Part shown: positions 35,757-46,302 of the stretch, piece after piece
Numbering within the stretch: position 1 is the stretch's first letter
Layout: every line of letters begins with the position of its first letter
Assembly: GCA_028455995.1 (NCBI GenBank)
Contig: JABELC010000002.1
Location: forward strand, 1,178,001 to 1,242,000
DNA: 64,000 nt
Direction of reading: 5' to 3'
Source: Scleromitrula shiraiana
Taxonomy: Eukaryota > Ascomycota > Leotiomycetes > Helotiales > Sclerotiniaceae
The notes under the pieces: generated by a model
The model's input: the letters and a program-made list of their open reading frames with translations, nothing else
What the model was told of the DNA's origin: nothing
Databases searched by the model: none
Position numbers and translations under genes: made by a program

Positions 35757-35780
35757 GAAGAAGGGGAAGAGAAGTAAACG
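35340..35780. other. C-rich to G-rich strand-skew switch, centre ~35585
   Basis: In 35461-35520 I count 35 C and 5 G; in 35701-35760, 33 G and 1 C. The change takes about 60 bp. It covers the decayed 3' end of the CorA-like gene, where the expected transmembrane segment can no longer be followed in one frame. Confidence 0.75.
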
Positions 35781-35983
35781 GAGGGAGTAAATAGATGGGA
35801 TGTATGGGAAACAGGCGGTTAGTCTTAGGGGGGCTGAATGAGTATGAACATGATATGATATAGTGTATTATACAATTAGAGCCACCCGAACGCCATGCCA
35901 TGGGTATTTCCGCTTCTTATGCCCGTGCCCTCTTACCCTCAAACTATAAGTATACATATAAAAATAAAAACATGCATCAATAA

Positions 35984-38279
35984 TCAATAATCATCGCCCA
36001 AATCATCAAAGCCATCCCTATCCCCCTCATCTCCACCCTTCTTATCAAACCAATCCCCAAAATCCAACTTCATCAATAACCTATCTACCCTTCCAACCTT
36101 AGCAGGAACATAAGCACCTTCCTCGCCCAAAACCAACTCCTCGTATCCACTATCCCACCCATTCTTATCCTGATCGATATCCCTCAAACTCTTCACTAGT
36201 TCCTCTATCGCATTCTTGACTCTATTAGCGATGATGACGAGTTGACCTCTGATATCCTTTTCTTCCTTATGGAAATCGGAAAATGCATCTACGACTCCTT
36301 CGTCGGCTTCCAGATCTAGAGATTGCCATATGGAGTGAATACGGTGGACGAGAGCGACTAGATGATCGATCTGTTGCAGGAGGTGGTAGAGGGGATCGGT
36401 GAATGAGGGGGCATTTAGTAGGAGATTAGAGGCTAGAGCGGCGAGGTATCTTGTATGTGCATCTGCTAACGTTTGCGGGTCATGGTTTTGACTGACACCT
36501 ATCTTTGGTACCGATTGATTAGCAGCTTGTAGCCAGATATCATCATCCTCATTATCATTTTGGGTTTCAGATGATTGAGAATCGCCTGTAAGCCAAGATT
36601 TAAATCCTATCCATGTTCCCTGAACAACTTCGCCTTGAAGATAGGCTTCTGTTTCGCCCAAGAAGAAAACGGCTGCGCTGCTGGTTGCCCATACACTACG
36701 CATGGCTTGCGATCGTTCTTTAGCTCTAGTTCGAAGAGTGAGGACTTTCTTCCGTCCAAACGTAGAGCTACCAAGAGGAGGCCCTGGAGGTGCAGGATGA
36801 TCGCGTCGTAATGAGGTTATCTTCCACATGTTTGTGAGCCGAAGATGTGCTCTATGAACGGCTAGGAGATATGCATTGATGCCAGAATATATTTGTGTAT
36901 CGGAAGGAGTGAGAAATAGATCCAACGGCGAAGGAATATGAAGTGTAAGAGCGACAGGGACAGAAAGAAGTAGATTCCTGAAAGGAGTTGAGGTTATCAT
37001 TGATGATTGGGGTGCTTTAGGGCTCTTTCCTGGAGTGTTTGCACTTCCTTTTGTAATGGAAAGCTGTACAAGATCCCTAGCAAGCTCAAGTATATCATCA
37101 TCGTCCTCGTCATCATTTTGCCCCTGTTGTGCTCCCATTGAAGCCCAAGTCCTTGCTAAGACAGCGGAAACTTCCCCTTCCTTTACAACAACATCCCCAA
37201 GACCCTGTCTTTTATCGTATCCTATGTTATCTGACCTTCTCCATCGTGATCGGATTTTTTCATCGGCCTCAGAAATCAACGCTATGGCAAATTCTCCACG
37301 ACCGAGCAAGAAAAATTCTCGTAATAATGTTAGTGCAGCAATAACTTTCGACAGAGGTAGAAGCTTTTGCAGGGTCGTCTGAGATAAGGACAGACGAATG
37401 GAAGAGATAATGCGTGCGAAGTTAGCACTATTAATTGGGAACTTCAGAGTTGACAATTGACGCAGATGGGAGGATAGCAAGTCAAGCTCAGGAGAAGAGG
37501 CAGAGGATATTCGTTTTGTTCGGATATGATTCAGAGACCGCCCAATGAAGAGTAGCGAGGAAGCTGTAGAGTCCGACACAAATGCAGGCAGTAGTTCCTT
37601 GTTGCTTGTGTAATTCTATGGCCGATCAGTATTTAGATAGTGGAGAAGCTTCGCCATAAAGTCGTACCTGTAAATCATCTTCTTGCACGAAGAAATCATC
37701 CTTCCCAAAAATTGGTAATTTCCCATATAAGATCCAAGCAGATACCTGTTTTAGCCAAGCAGTTTCCGCAACCTTCGCCAAACTCAACGCTGCTTCCTCG
37801 ATATCGACATATCCGGTTTGTATAGCATTGCACAATTTGTCGATGATCATTGCCCCACTACACTTCTTCTCCCCATTTCCCTTCATCATAAACTCCACAA
37901 TCTCCATGAACCATTCCATTCTCCTAGTCCATCCTGAAAACTTCTCCACAATGTATGTCAACGGCACGATGTTATATGCACCCACACTTCCAGCATCTTT
38001 CCGTAATATGCCGTTCTCAACCTCAAGAACCTTTCGCTGAAAACTTGCGAGATGTACAGAATTAATAGCTGTCGCAACTGCCTGGCAGATGCTGGAGGGG
38101 TGTTTGCTTGATATTGTAGTGGTATGAGCAAGCAGCTTGCAATGGATATCACTTAGATGGGCGACAGAGGAGAGGAGGGATTTCTCGGAGGGTGAGAGGA
38201 TAGACGAGGAGGATGTATGATCGGCGGTGAGGATGGGGGAAGGATGCCCTGAGAGTGAGAGGAGTATTTCGTGGAGCAT
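35984..38279 (-). CDS. Gamma-tubulin complex component 4 (GCP4, Spc97/Spc98 family)
   Basis: Two exons (38279-37668 and 37615-35984) with a 52-nt intron give 747 aa. The opening MLHEILLSLSGHPSPIL is characteristic of GCP4, and AWILYGKLPIFGKDDFFVQED just before the intron is a core of the N-terminal GRIP1 region. The C-terminal half carries the alpha-helical GRIP2 region (LYHLLQQIDHLVALVHRIHS). The tail, after KLDFGDWFDKK, is Asp/Gly-rich. GCP4 packs with GCP2, 3, 5 and 6 in the gamma-tubulin ring complex and nucleates microtubules at spindle pole bodies. Strand skew flips twice inside the gene (near 36228 and 38085) without breaking the frame. The 3' end is separated from the CorA-like remnant by ~230 bp (convergent). 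Confidence 0.93.
35985..36470. other. C-rich to G-rich strand-skew switch inside GCP4 exon 2, centre ~36228
   Basis: In 36001-36060 the plus strand has 27 C and 1 G; in 36361-36420 it has 26 G and 5 C. The GCP4 frame is uninterrupted, so the switch acts largely through synonymous codon choice. Confidence 0.7.
37700..38275. other. C-rich to G-rich strand-skew switch inside GCP4 exon 1, centre ~38085
   Basis: In 37861-37920 I count 24 C and 1 G; in 38161-38220, 28 G and 5 C on the plus strand. This is the second flip in the same gene, again with an intact reading frame. Confidence 0.7.
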
Positions 38280-39058
38280 TTTGCTCGAGAACTGTAGTAA
38301 CGATTAATTAGTACACTCGGTGTGGTACAGAAAGTTTGAGGAATTGGTACCCTGTTTTCCCTCTTCGCTTGAACCAATCGACCAAATCTTGGATTAATAA
38401 TACAGCAGTACCTAGTAACTCAAATCGACACATAGATTCATATGACAATCATTTGTCAAGGGCACATTGGCCGTTTTGATGCTAGAAGCTCTGAACTGGT
38501 GGTTGTAAATTTCCTGATTGAGTCGCGATTTTGGTATCGCGTTGCGGGGCTCTGGGACATGACAATTTAATCTATTCTAATCCAAGCTTCATGAACATCA
38601 AAGAAATCTACATTTCACACAACCAAACTTTATATCAACATCATTCCATACAAGCAATCAATCAACCGATCGAATAGAGGAGCTGACAGGAGTTCTATTT
38701 TCCGTTCCAAATTATTTAGATATTTAATTTAGACAGAGGTTCAGATGTGAATTTTGACATCTTCATGCTGTAGAACACCCTGAAACATCATGCATATAAG
38801 CCAACATCCATTTCAAGGCAAATGAATGCACCTGGATAGTTCTAGATCCAATTGAGAAGAATTAAAACGAGTAATTGTTGGTTTGTTATTCTTTGATAGA
38901 GTCCCACTTTTCAATATTTCTAGTTGGTTCACCTTTACTATCTTTTATTCCATCCCTACATATATATTTGATGGTCAAGTCTTTTAAATCCAAGTTTTTC
39001 TATCCATACAATCTCAATACCTTCAGAATAATCAACAAAAAGAGTCTTCAAAAGAAAG
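38280..39058. other. Divergent promoter region between GCP4 and the IFI6/27-like gene
   Basis: 779 bp separating two divergently transcribed genes, so it should hold both promoters. A tatatat element lies near 38960-38968, about 95 bp upstream of the plus-strand ATG. No ORF of interest. Confidence 0.5.
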
Positions 39059-39791
39059 ATGGTCTCCCTCAATCGTTTCGCTGTATGGCTCTTGGTGGTA
39101 GCAAGCTGTACTCTCATGATACAAACCACAACTGGCTACAATTTCCAAAAGGAACATCGCAAACCCCAAACAGCTTTGGAGTACCTTTCCGAAAATTGGC
39201 AGAGTGTCGGCGCCGAGTGGACCCATCAACTAATCGATACGTTTAAGGCTCATGGTGCAACAATCTCTAAGACGGCGAAGTCATCCTATGCACAATTGCC
39301 CTCTGCGCTTGTTGAAGAGGCCGAGAAAGTTAAAGCTCAGGTTCATGAGACTAGTTGGGAGGATTTGCCAGAAAACATCAAAGAATGGATTAAAGAACAT
39401 CCCTATCAAACTGCGTTCTATGTTGTCAATGGAGTGGTATTCTTCGTTCCTAGTGCGGCTAGTGGTCCGGTACTTTGGCTTCTGGGTTATACGTCGGTTG
39501 GTCCGAGAGCTGGTAAGTTAATTCCCAATGAGAGATCTTACTCATGTGGCTTATATTCTACTAGCATCATTTGCTTCTATGCTGCAGAGTAGATTTGGCA
39601 TTATTAGTGCAAGGAGTGCTTTTGCGTATGCTCAGAGTGCGGCGATGGGTGGATATGGAGCTCCTGTTGTTAATGCAGCGGTGAGAGTGGGTGCTTTTTT
39701 GAATGGTATTGGTCGCACACTAGGATCAGATAAAGCTGCAGAAGATGCCAAGGACAAAAGAGCCTCGGACTCAGCAAAAGTGGTTGTATAG
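39059..39791 (+). CDS. IFI6/IFI27 (ISG12)-like membrane protein, copy 1
   Basis: Exons 39059-39512 and 39565-39791 with a 52-nt intron give 226 aa. The N-terminus is a signal peptide or anchor (FAVWLLVVASCTLMIQTTTG). Residues 30-110 form a charged, helical region (LVEEAEKVKAQVHETSWEDL). A hydrophobic segment (TAFYVVNGVVFFVPSAASG) leads to GYTSVGPRA, and the exon join continues into the glycine/alanine-rich AYAQSAAMGGYGAPVV. That order (hydrophobic helix, GF/Y..GP.AG, QSAAMGGYG) is the hallmark of the ISG12 family, known in animals as interferon-stimulated mitochondrial or ER membrane proteins. Fungal function is not established to my knowledge. The C-terminus is soluble and Asp/Lys-rich. Confidence 0.85.
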
Positions 39792-40154
39792 CCGTGCTCC
39801 AAGTTTTGCCCGTTTGCTTCGGATTCCCTGGCTTTGGTTATTTGCGGTGCTTTTTTGACGGATGGCTGCATAAGACCTTAGATAAAATGTAATCAGGCAC
39901 CGAGAACTATTAATAATATACTGCTTTAAAAAACTACCTTGTTCAATATGGAAAGCTGCATAATATACTAAATCAGGTTCCAGTGAGTCGTGGCATGATT
40001 GTGTTGTTTCTCTTCCCCGGGCGCTTTAATGACAAGCTCCATCCCTTGAAGCTTTCTTCCTTCAACTTACATTATATATCACTCGATAGCTCACTCAATA
40101 ACTCGCCAATCAATAGACAATGGCTTTCCCCTCTGTCTCTGATCCACGGCAGAT
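39792..40154. other. Spacer between the two tandem ISG12-like copies
   Basis: 363 bp with no ORF of note, carrying the 3' end of copy 1 and the promoter of copy 2. The two genes share orientation, so the arrangement is that of a tandem duplication. Confidence 0.5.
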
Positions 40155-40823
40155 ATGAAAATCTCCAGTATCAGACAAAGTATAAAAGGGCGGGCTCAAA
40201 TCGATGCCAACCTCGAGGGACCTGATCGTATCATCAACAAGCAAACGCGCAAACAAACTCACAATTCTGATATGCGGGATCAACCAGATAGAACCAAAAG
40301 TATTCTTTGCAACCTACAAGCCACCTTCTCATCCCTTGGAGCCCAAGTCAATCGATTTCTTCAACAACTATCTCCAACACTTCACTGTTTCTGCAGCGAT
40401 TGCACCCTGCCAGTTTTCAAACATCTCCATGGCTTGATCAAAACACACGCTGTGATAACTACGGGCATACTTACTACCCTCATCATTCTCCTTAGTCCTA
40501 ATATTCTGACTGCTACCCTCGTCTTTTTTGGATTCTCTATGGATAGTACTGCTACGGGTAAGTTTTGCACTGTCTGGTTATACTTTGCATTACTCCAGAG
40601 CGCGGCTATGGGCGGATCTGGTGCGGTTGCTATAACTGGTACTGTGGTGAGTGGTGGAGCCACGGTGATAGCTGTTTCGGTGTTGTCATCCACTTTAAAG
40701 GCGTATGTGAGTAAGAGGAAACAACAAAAGTTGAAATGCAATTTCATGGGGGCAGAGTTACAAGGCAATGGTGTATCCAAAATGAACTTCATGACACAAC
40801 ATGTTGCATGCGGTAGCAAGTAG
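40155..40823 (+). CDS. IFI6/IFI27 (ISG12)-like membrane protein, copy 2, diverged
   Basis: Uninterrupted ORF of 222 aa from ATG 40155; a later ATG (MRDQPDRTK, codon ~40) is an alternative start. The layout copies its upstream neighbour: a helical segment (LQATFSSLGAQVNRFLQQLS), a hydrophobic stretch (TTGILTTLIILLSPNILTATLVFFGFS), then GFSMDSTATG and LQSAAMGGSGAVAITGTVVSGG. Where copy 1 has its intron donor (GCT-G/GTAAGT), copy 2 has ACG-G/GTAAGT, but splicing to the CAG at 40600 would shift the frame into early stops. Reading straight through keeps the family motif, so the intron start seems to have become coding after a deletion removed its acceptor and ~20 residues. There is no clear signal peptide, and the tail is Lys-rich. 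Confidence 0.7.
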   Translation: MKISSIRQSIKGRAQIDANLEGPDRIINKQTRKQTHNSDMRDQPDRTKSILCNLQATFSSLGAQVNRFLQQLSPTLHCFCSDCTLPVFKHLHGLIKTHAVITTGILTTLIILLSPNILTATLVFFGFSMDSTATGKFCTVWLYFALLQSAAMGGSGAVAITGTVVSGGATVIAVSVLSSTLKAYVSKRKQQKLKCNFMGAELQGNGVSKMNFMTQHVACGSK

Positions 40824-41039
40824 CAGATTTGTAACAGTTCTTTCCTTTTCACAAGCTTCGATTCGGGACGCGCTTCTTTGTGGGGATAGAAAGTCTAATT
40901 AATATGATAATTTAAATAAGCGTTTTGCGCCACACATAACGTCAGTGAAGACTGTCTCCCTTCATGCATTTAATATATCACCTACACAGTATCTTACCTA
41001 CGTTCCATTCCACCCAGAAAATTCGCTAAAAACTCCTAA

Positions 41040-43562
41040 TCAAAACAAAAGTAAATCCCCGTTAGATCCTTGTCCTACCGCCGGTTGATAAACCTGCTCA
41101 GGAGCATTCTGATTTACGACATATTGCATTTCTCCCCTTCCAACTGTAGGACTACCACCGAAACCATCATCTTGGCCATTCAAATTCATACTAGCCATTT
41201 GTTGTTGGCCTACTCCTGCAAAGAATGCATCTGCCGCATCGACTGCCGCAGCTAAATCTCCTTGTCCATTCGGTTTCACTATAGGCTGAGAGTTTCCGAA
41301 AGCGGATAGAGATTTCTGAGCGTCAAGATCACCATTTGGTAGATGCTGTTTTTGTAGAGCGGGTGAATCAGTTAGACGACGTGGGCGAGCAGAGCGGAAT
41401 ACCTGTTGAACAGGCTTAAGATATACGGTCGCGAGAGTTCCCACATTCAAACACATCTCTTCAAGAGTAGCTGGATCAAGTTTCTCCGATTCGGCCGTAA
41501 TTGGCGGCTTTTCGCCCATGACAACAAGCTTTGCTGTTGCCATATCCGAGGATAAGAGACGCCAATACATGTAGCCCCTGTCTCGTAAATCTGGGTTATC
41601 TGTGTCTTCCGTGGCCCATTTCAATACTTTAGGGACTAGTTCTTGTCCTTTTGTTGGTCGTTGGATGAATAGTTTGACTGTTGCTGTAAGAAGAGCAAGC
41701 TGAACCTCTACAGGCTCATCTGCAAATGAATATAAAAAGTCTTCGAGCAGAACATCGGAGTTCTCAATGCGGGATGCATATTGACCAATAACCCATATCA
41801 TAGCCGCTTTTGCTTCTGGTTCGTCCAACGAATCTAAATTCTCGCATAATGTGGAGATAATAGATTCATACTGATTGGGGTATTTTCTGAAAATATTTCG
41901 TATCACTACCGTTGCCTCCTGCACGATATATGTGACTTTTGTAGCAACTAGCTCTAGCAATGTATTAATGCATTGTCTAGCGGCTGGCTCAATTTTGATA
42001 GCAAGTTTTCCAATCGCTCGTACAGATTTTCGTACGAAGTGGACATCAATTTCTGTAGCATATTCTCGTAACTCGGTCAAAACTTCTTGAATGTTCTTCT
42101 CGTTCGCCAACATGAAGATCAACTCCAACTTAGTAACCTTAACATAAATTGGGTCGTTATATTTGCAAAAAAACACTCTTATGTCGTTACGTAATACTTC
42201 TGGCCGTCTCTGCAAGATTAATAATGCGTTTCGTAATGCAAGGTATTGAACTTCGGGTCCTTTAGCCAACAAGGTTACTAAAGGGGGTGAGAGTTTTCGA
42301 CATAACGCCGAAATTTGTTTTTGGTCATTTATGTAATTCATCAAGTAGAGCACCACTCTTATACAAGTAAGGACGACAGCGGAATTCGAATGGGATAATC
42401 GTGGAGATATTCGTTCGGCAAGAAGTAATGCCTCGGAAGTTTCCTGGGGAACATATGACATCAAAGCCTCCAGGATATATGTTTGGCCCCATCTATGACG
42501 ATTAGTTAAGTTGAAGGATCGTCGTTTCGGAAGATGCGAACTTACTCAGAGCAATCAGGAAGAATCTGGACCATCTTTGAAGCATTACCGTAATCAATGG
42601 TAAGCTTGATAGCATCACTTCTCTCCCAAATATCCATTAAACTGGCCAGTGCACTAGCCACAACAGTTGGATTGTCGTCTCTCAACATAGAGTTCAGTCT
42701 ATCGATGAGATCTGAATTCTCAACCAAATGTCTGTCATGATCGTACAATTTAGCCACACAAAATGCAGCTGTTTTACGAACGTATGGATCTGCATCCCGT
42801 AGGAGTTGTTTCGTAGGCGGCACTGTGGCTTCCACAAAGTCTCGGACGTGTATGTATGACATTGTTCGTAAGGCAAGGGCTCTGACTAGAGGATTCGAAT
42901 CATTCATGTCCTAGAGGAAATGGTCAGTCGCCGTCGCAATATGCGGAAATATTCTACAACTAACTTCTTGTAACGTAGGTAGAGCCTTAACAGCAACATC
43001 TGGTTTCATGCGAGCGTAGTTGACCAGAAACAGAAAGCACCTATGTCATCATCAGTCATCTATTCGCGCGATGAATACCATGGACATTCTACCCACATCT
43101 TCTTAATCTCCAAACTATGAATTTGCATACAGCCAACAATATCCGGAAACAAAGCTACCATATCGTTGTTGCTCATGGTCATATTGGCCACAATCTTCTT
43201 CAAAGCAATCTTCTTCGCCGCATGGTTCTTGTCCTTCTTCCCACCACTATTCAACTCCAACCTTAATTCCGCGACTTTGCCCTGTTGAGAACAAATATAA
43301 GGTGAGCCAATTCCAGATCCATATGGGGAAATATAATGAGGTAGAAACACAGCCGGATGCACGTTCATGATTGGTTTGAGACAAAGCAAAGAATCCTAAT
43401 CACCAAACTTCCCAAAACTTCAAGGTGACACAACGAACATGCAGCAGCTCGGGATAGTACATGAAAACGTGATGAAGAGCGAATTGTTTCTGAGAGAAAT
43501 GGTAGCAAATAGAAGATACATACCCTTGCAAAGAGCTTTGCATCTCCCCCGCTTGAGCTCAT
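41040..43562 (-). CDS. APL2: AP-1 complex subunit beta (beta-adaptin)
   Basis: Five exons: 43562-43524, 43281-43097, 43040-42965, 42910-42546 and 42492-41040. Introns of 242, 56, 54 and 53 nt give 705 aa. The start codon is followed by SSSGGDAKLFAR, and the splice yields GKVAELRLELNSGGKKDKNH, the classic beta-adaptin opening. The trunk is a run of ARM/HEAT repeats (SNPLVRALALRTMSYI, VRKSVRAIGKLAIKIEPAA, PEAKAAMIWVIGQYA). The C-terminal 120 residues are a flexible hinge ending GSNGDLLLF with no folded ear domain, as usual for fungal AP-1 beta. It binds dileucine cargo signals and clathrin at the trans-Golgi and endosomes, together with gamma, mu and sigma subunits. Intron 1 is unusually long for this window. 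Confidence 0.95.
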
Positions 43563-44091
43563 GGTTGCGCGTGAGGCTCAATTCCTTATGTATAGCGTCC
43601 TATCTTTGTGACCTCAATTGTACTCTGCAGCCCGGCAACCCCTCCCAATTCTCCAAGAAATTCCTCGGCCACTGAGAATCGCGATATCCCAAAGGCGGTG
43701 CGACCGCAGGGAGATTCAATACGGCGCCACAATCACCGGCAGTAAAACATTCGGGTTCGTCGCAGATCCATCAACTTGAGGACTCTGAAAGGTTCGTAGA
43801 TGTAAAATTATCGGATGTTGAGCGTTTTGTCGTAGCATAGGAGATAATTTGGGAGTGAGGGAAAGATCACCAAATAGTTAGGGGTGTGTGTAGTAATAAA
43901 GCTCCGGTTTAGCCGGTAGGGATCGTAGCGAAGCTTATTTCATTTGCCTGGAGTTCACTTAGAAACTAGTAATTGCGGCCCTCGCTATCAACAACGATTA
44001 AGATATCACAATTTATTCCATTCAACCTGCTGCGCGATGACAATATTGAAGCCTACACATACTCCTAAAGTTTTGTTAAATTGAATACATC
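43563..44091. other. Divergent promoter between AP-1 beta and EMC4
   Basis: 529 bp shared upstream region for two housekeeping trafficking/secretory genes read in opposite directions. No TATA box stands out and no ORF is credible. Confidence 0.5.
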
Positions 44092-44758
44092 ATGATGTCG
44101 ACGAGCAAAAGTCCACCACCTCCGCCCCCTCAATGGGTTGTAGATTTGAACACACCCCCAATATCGAAACCAAAATCTGCAGGCATACCAGATCCACCAG
44201 GATATACTGCTTCGTCATCCTCGAATCGGGTATGCTTTCCTGGGCCGAATGCAATAGCAATGTGCTGATATTTATGATCTTTCTAGAAACAAACTACAAA
44301 AGCTCCGCGACAAGCTCCAACGACTGCTGAAATGGACACTCTTAAACTTAAAAAGGCCTGGGAAGTGGCATTAGCCCCAGTTAAACAGCTTCCAATGACT
44401 GCGATTATGATGTATATGTCCGGAAACTCTCTACAAATCTTCTCAATCATGATGGTGGTTATGGCATTCAAGAATCCATTGATGGGACTTATGGCTACGA
44501 ATCAAGCTTTCGAAAGATTTGAGAGTGAGGGCACAAAAGGGCAACTGGGATTAGTGAAGCTGGTATATGTGGCGATGCAGGTTTTGGCGTTAGCTCTGGG
44601 TGTATGGAAGGTTAATGGAATGGGACTGTTGCCGTAAGTTCTCTTCTACGCTGTAGTAGGGTATTAATTGCTAACGGACATGTAGAACCACAAGGTCGGA
44701 TTGGTTGGCTTGGGAGACAGCTAGAGAACCTCTAGAAAGAGCCATACCGGCTTTCTGA
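44092..44758 (+). CDS. EMC4: ER membrane protein complex subunit 4
   Basis: Three exons: 44092-44229, 44287-44633 and 44686-44758. Introns of 57 and 52 nt give 185 aa, matching the usual ~180. The N-terminus has a proline run followed by QWVVDLNTPP. The core KKAWEVALAPVKQLPMTAIM, then MYMSGNSLQIFSIMMVVMAF and NPLMGLMATNQAF, is highly characteristic of EMC4, with a second hydrophobic span at LVKLVYVAMQVLALALGVW and the closing SDWLAWETAREPLE. EMC4 is part of the EMC insertase that places tail-anchored and multi-pass proteins into the ER membrane. ATG 44092 is the first of two adjacent ATGs; the choice is not critical. Confidence 0.95.
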
Positions 44759-45171
44759 TTTATATGGGTACAGAAAATTAGAGAATGCGCGGCGTTAGGG
44801 GAATCATAACACCGCCAAGGAGGAGTAACTTGAGGGATATCTATTGTATTGGAAGGAACTCAAACATCACGAATTGATGAGCAAGCGTCAGGCTATAGTC
44901 AACAATCTGTGCATTCGGAAATGCTATTTAGGCATTTGCTTGAGGAGAAGACCCTTTATGATAATTAAACTATCCTGCTTAATGACAAACCATATACACA
45001 GTAGAGGAGCGAAGTTGTTCTTCTAAAATCCTAGTAGTGCAAAGACTTCTTCCTCCCATATTCATCCCATGGAAGCTCCCAACTTGTTCAGAGGTTCTTG
45101 GAAGGCTGATTCCAGGATCGTTGCCAAAAGCATCATAATGTTTCTCTACCGTCCAAATTCCCTTTCCCAAT

Positions 45172-45417
45172 CTATTCTTTCCCCCACAAATACACTTTGC
45201 TTCCCTTCTGCACATCCGGCGTAGTAAACACCTTGCAATCATCGCATTTGTCGTGTTTGCACATCTGGCATTTCGTCAAGGTCATCTTATTTGGGAATCC
45301 GCACTAAAATCCTGAAGTCAGTAATAGGCTTGCACAAATCAGAACAGGCGAACTTACGCCACGAGAGTTTCTGCAGCACACCCATTTTGTGAAGCTGACT
45401 GAGGAGTAGTAAGGCAT
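45172..45417 (-). CDS. 63-aa cysteine-rich protein, possible zinc binder
   Basis: Two exons (45417-45358 and 45303-45172) with a 54-nt intron of canonical GTAAGT...TAG form give 63 aa. The protein contains seven cysteines: C14-C15, C21, then C32-x2-C35-x4-C40-x2-C43 (CQMCKHDKCDDC). Spacing and a nearby His suggest a small zinc-binding knot. There is no signal peptide, so it is not an obvious secreted effector. It starts MPYYSSVSFTKW and ends KVYLWGKE. Tail-to-tail with EMC4 (413 bp). The clean intron and cysteine pattern make a real gene likely; the function is unknown. Confidence 0.7.
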
Positions 45418-46302
45418 CGTGCTCGATATCTTGTGTTTTTGGATCTTTTGTCTGTTACTTGTTACAGTACAAGATCTTGATTTTGGTTTCGACTTTGGTT
45501 TCCATTCAAAGCTTTCTATGTAATTTATGGGATGCTTTCGGGCCTCCCGTATTTTGAATTCACTACATAAGCAAAGTAGGCATCATTCAATAATTTCATT
45601 CACGCAAAGTAGCCTTGTGCATAATATGAAAACCAAAACACTGGTTTGAAGTTGACCGGCTTAAAGTCAAGGGATTATTCGTATTGATATCGACTGCCTA
45701 CAAACGAGCATTGATAAATTAAAAATCAAAACACGATTATAAACTATGCAAACTTCAACTAATGCAAACCAAAGAAGTGATATTGTTTGCAACCCCAAAC
45801 CAACATTGAAAAAATCTGCCACATAATCTTCAACCCCCGACGAACTCCAAGCAATCATTATCTTTAACTTCCGAGCTTCAGCACCACCAATACACCACAC
45901 ATCAACGATGTTATTTCCCCACAAGTGCCACCCCTATCTCTATCAATATCTCATACCCAATCCCAATCATACGCTCCTTCATTTTTTTATCAATTCCCCA
46001 ACTACATCTTGGACATCTTCTATGTCTACATTGGTCCACCTTGCACCTATTGTTCCAGCACATGTTTTTATATTCGTCCTGAGAATGCTTTAGTCGAAGA
46101 TTCATTGACGCTTTGCTAAGTAGGATATCACACCTTGATCATGCCTCCTGGATTTCTTGCAGCACTTCCAAATCAACATCTTGTAATCCAGCCTGAGGGG
46201 AGTTGATCTGAATATCGTTCCTGTTTTGAATATTTATACACTGTCTTTCGGGCACTCAGTTGAGTATCAATAACAAGGTATTCTTCGTGTAGCAAGCACA
46301 CT

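Noticed and set aside
35584..35901. 105-aa minus-strand ORF rich in Pro/Leu
   Set aside because: It is the complement of a G-rich skew block, which automatically yields Pro/Leu/Ser codons.
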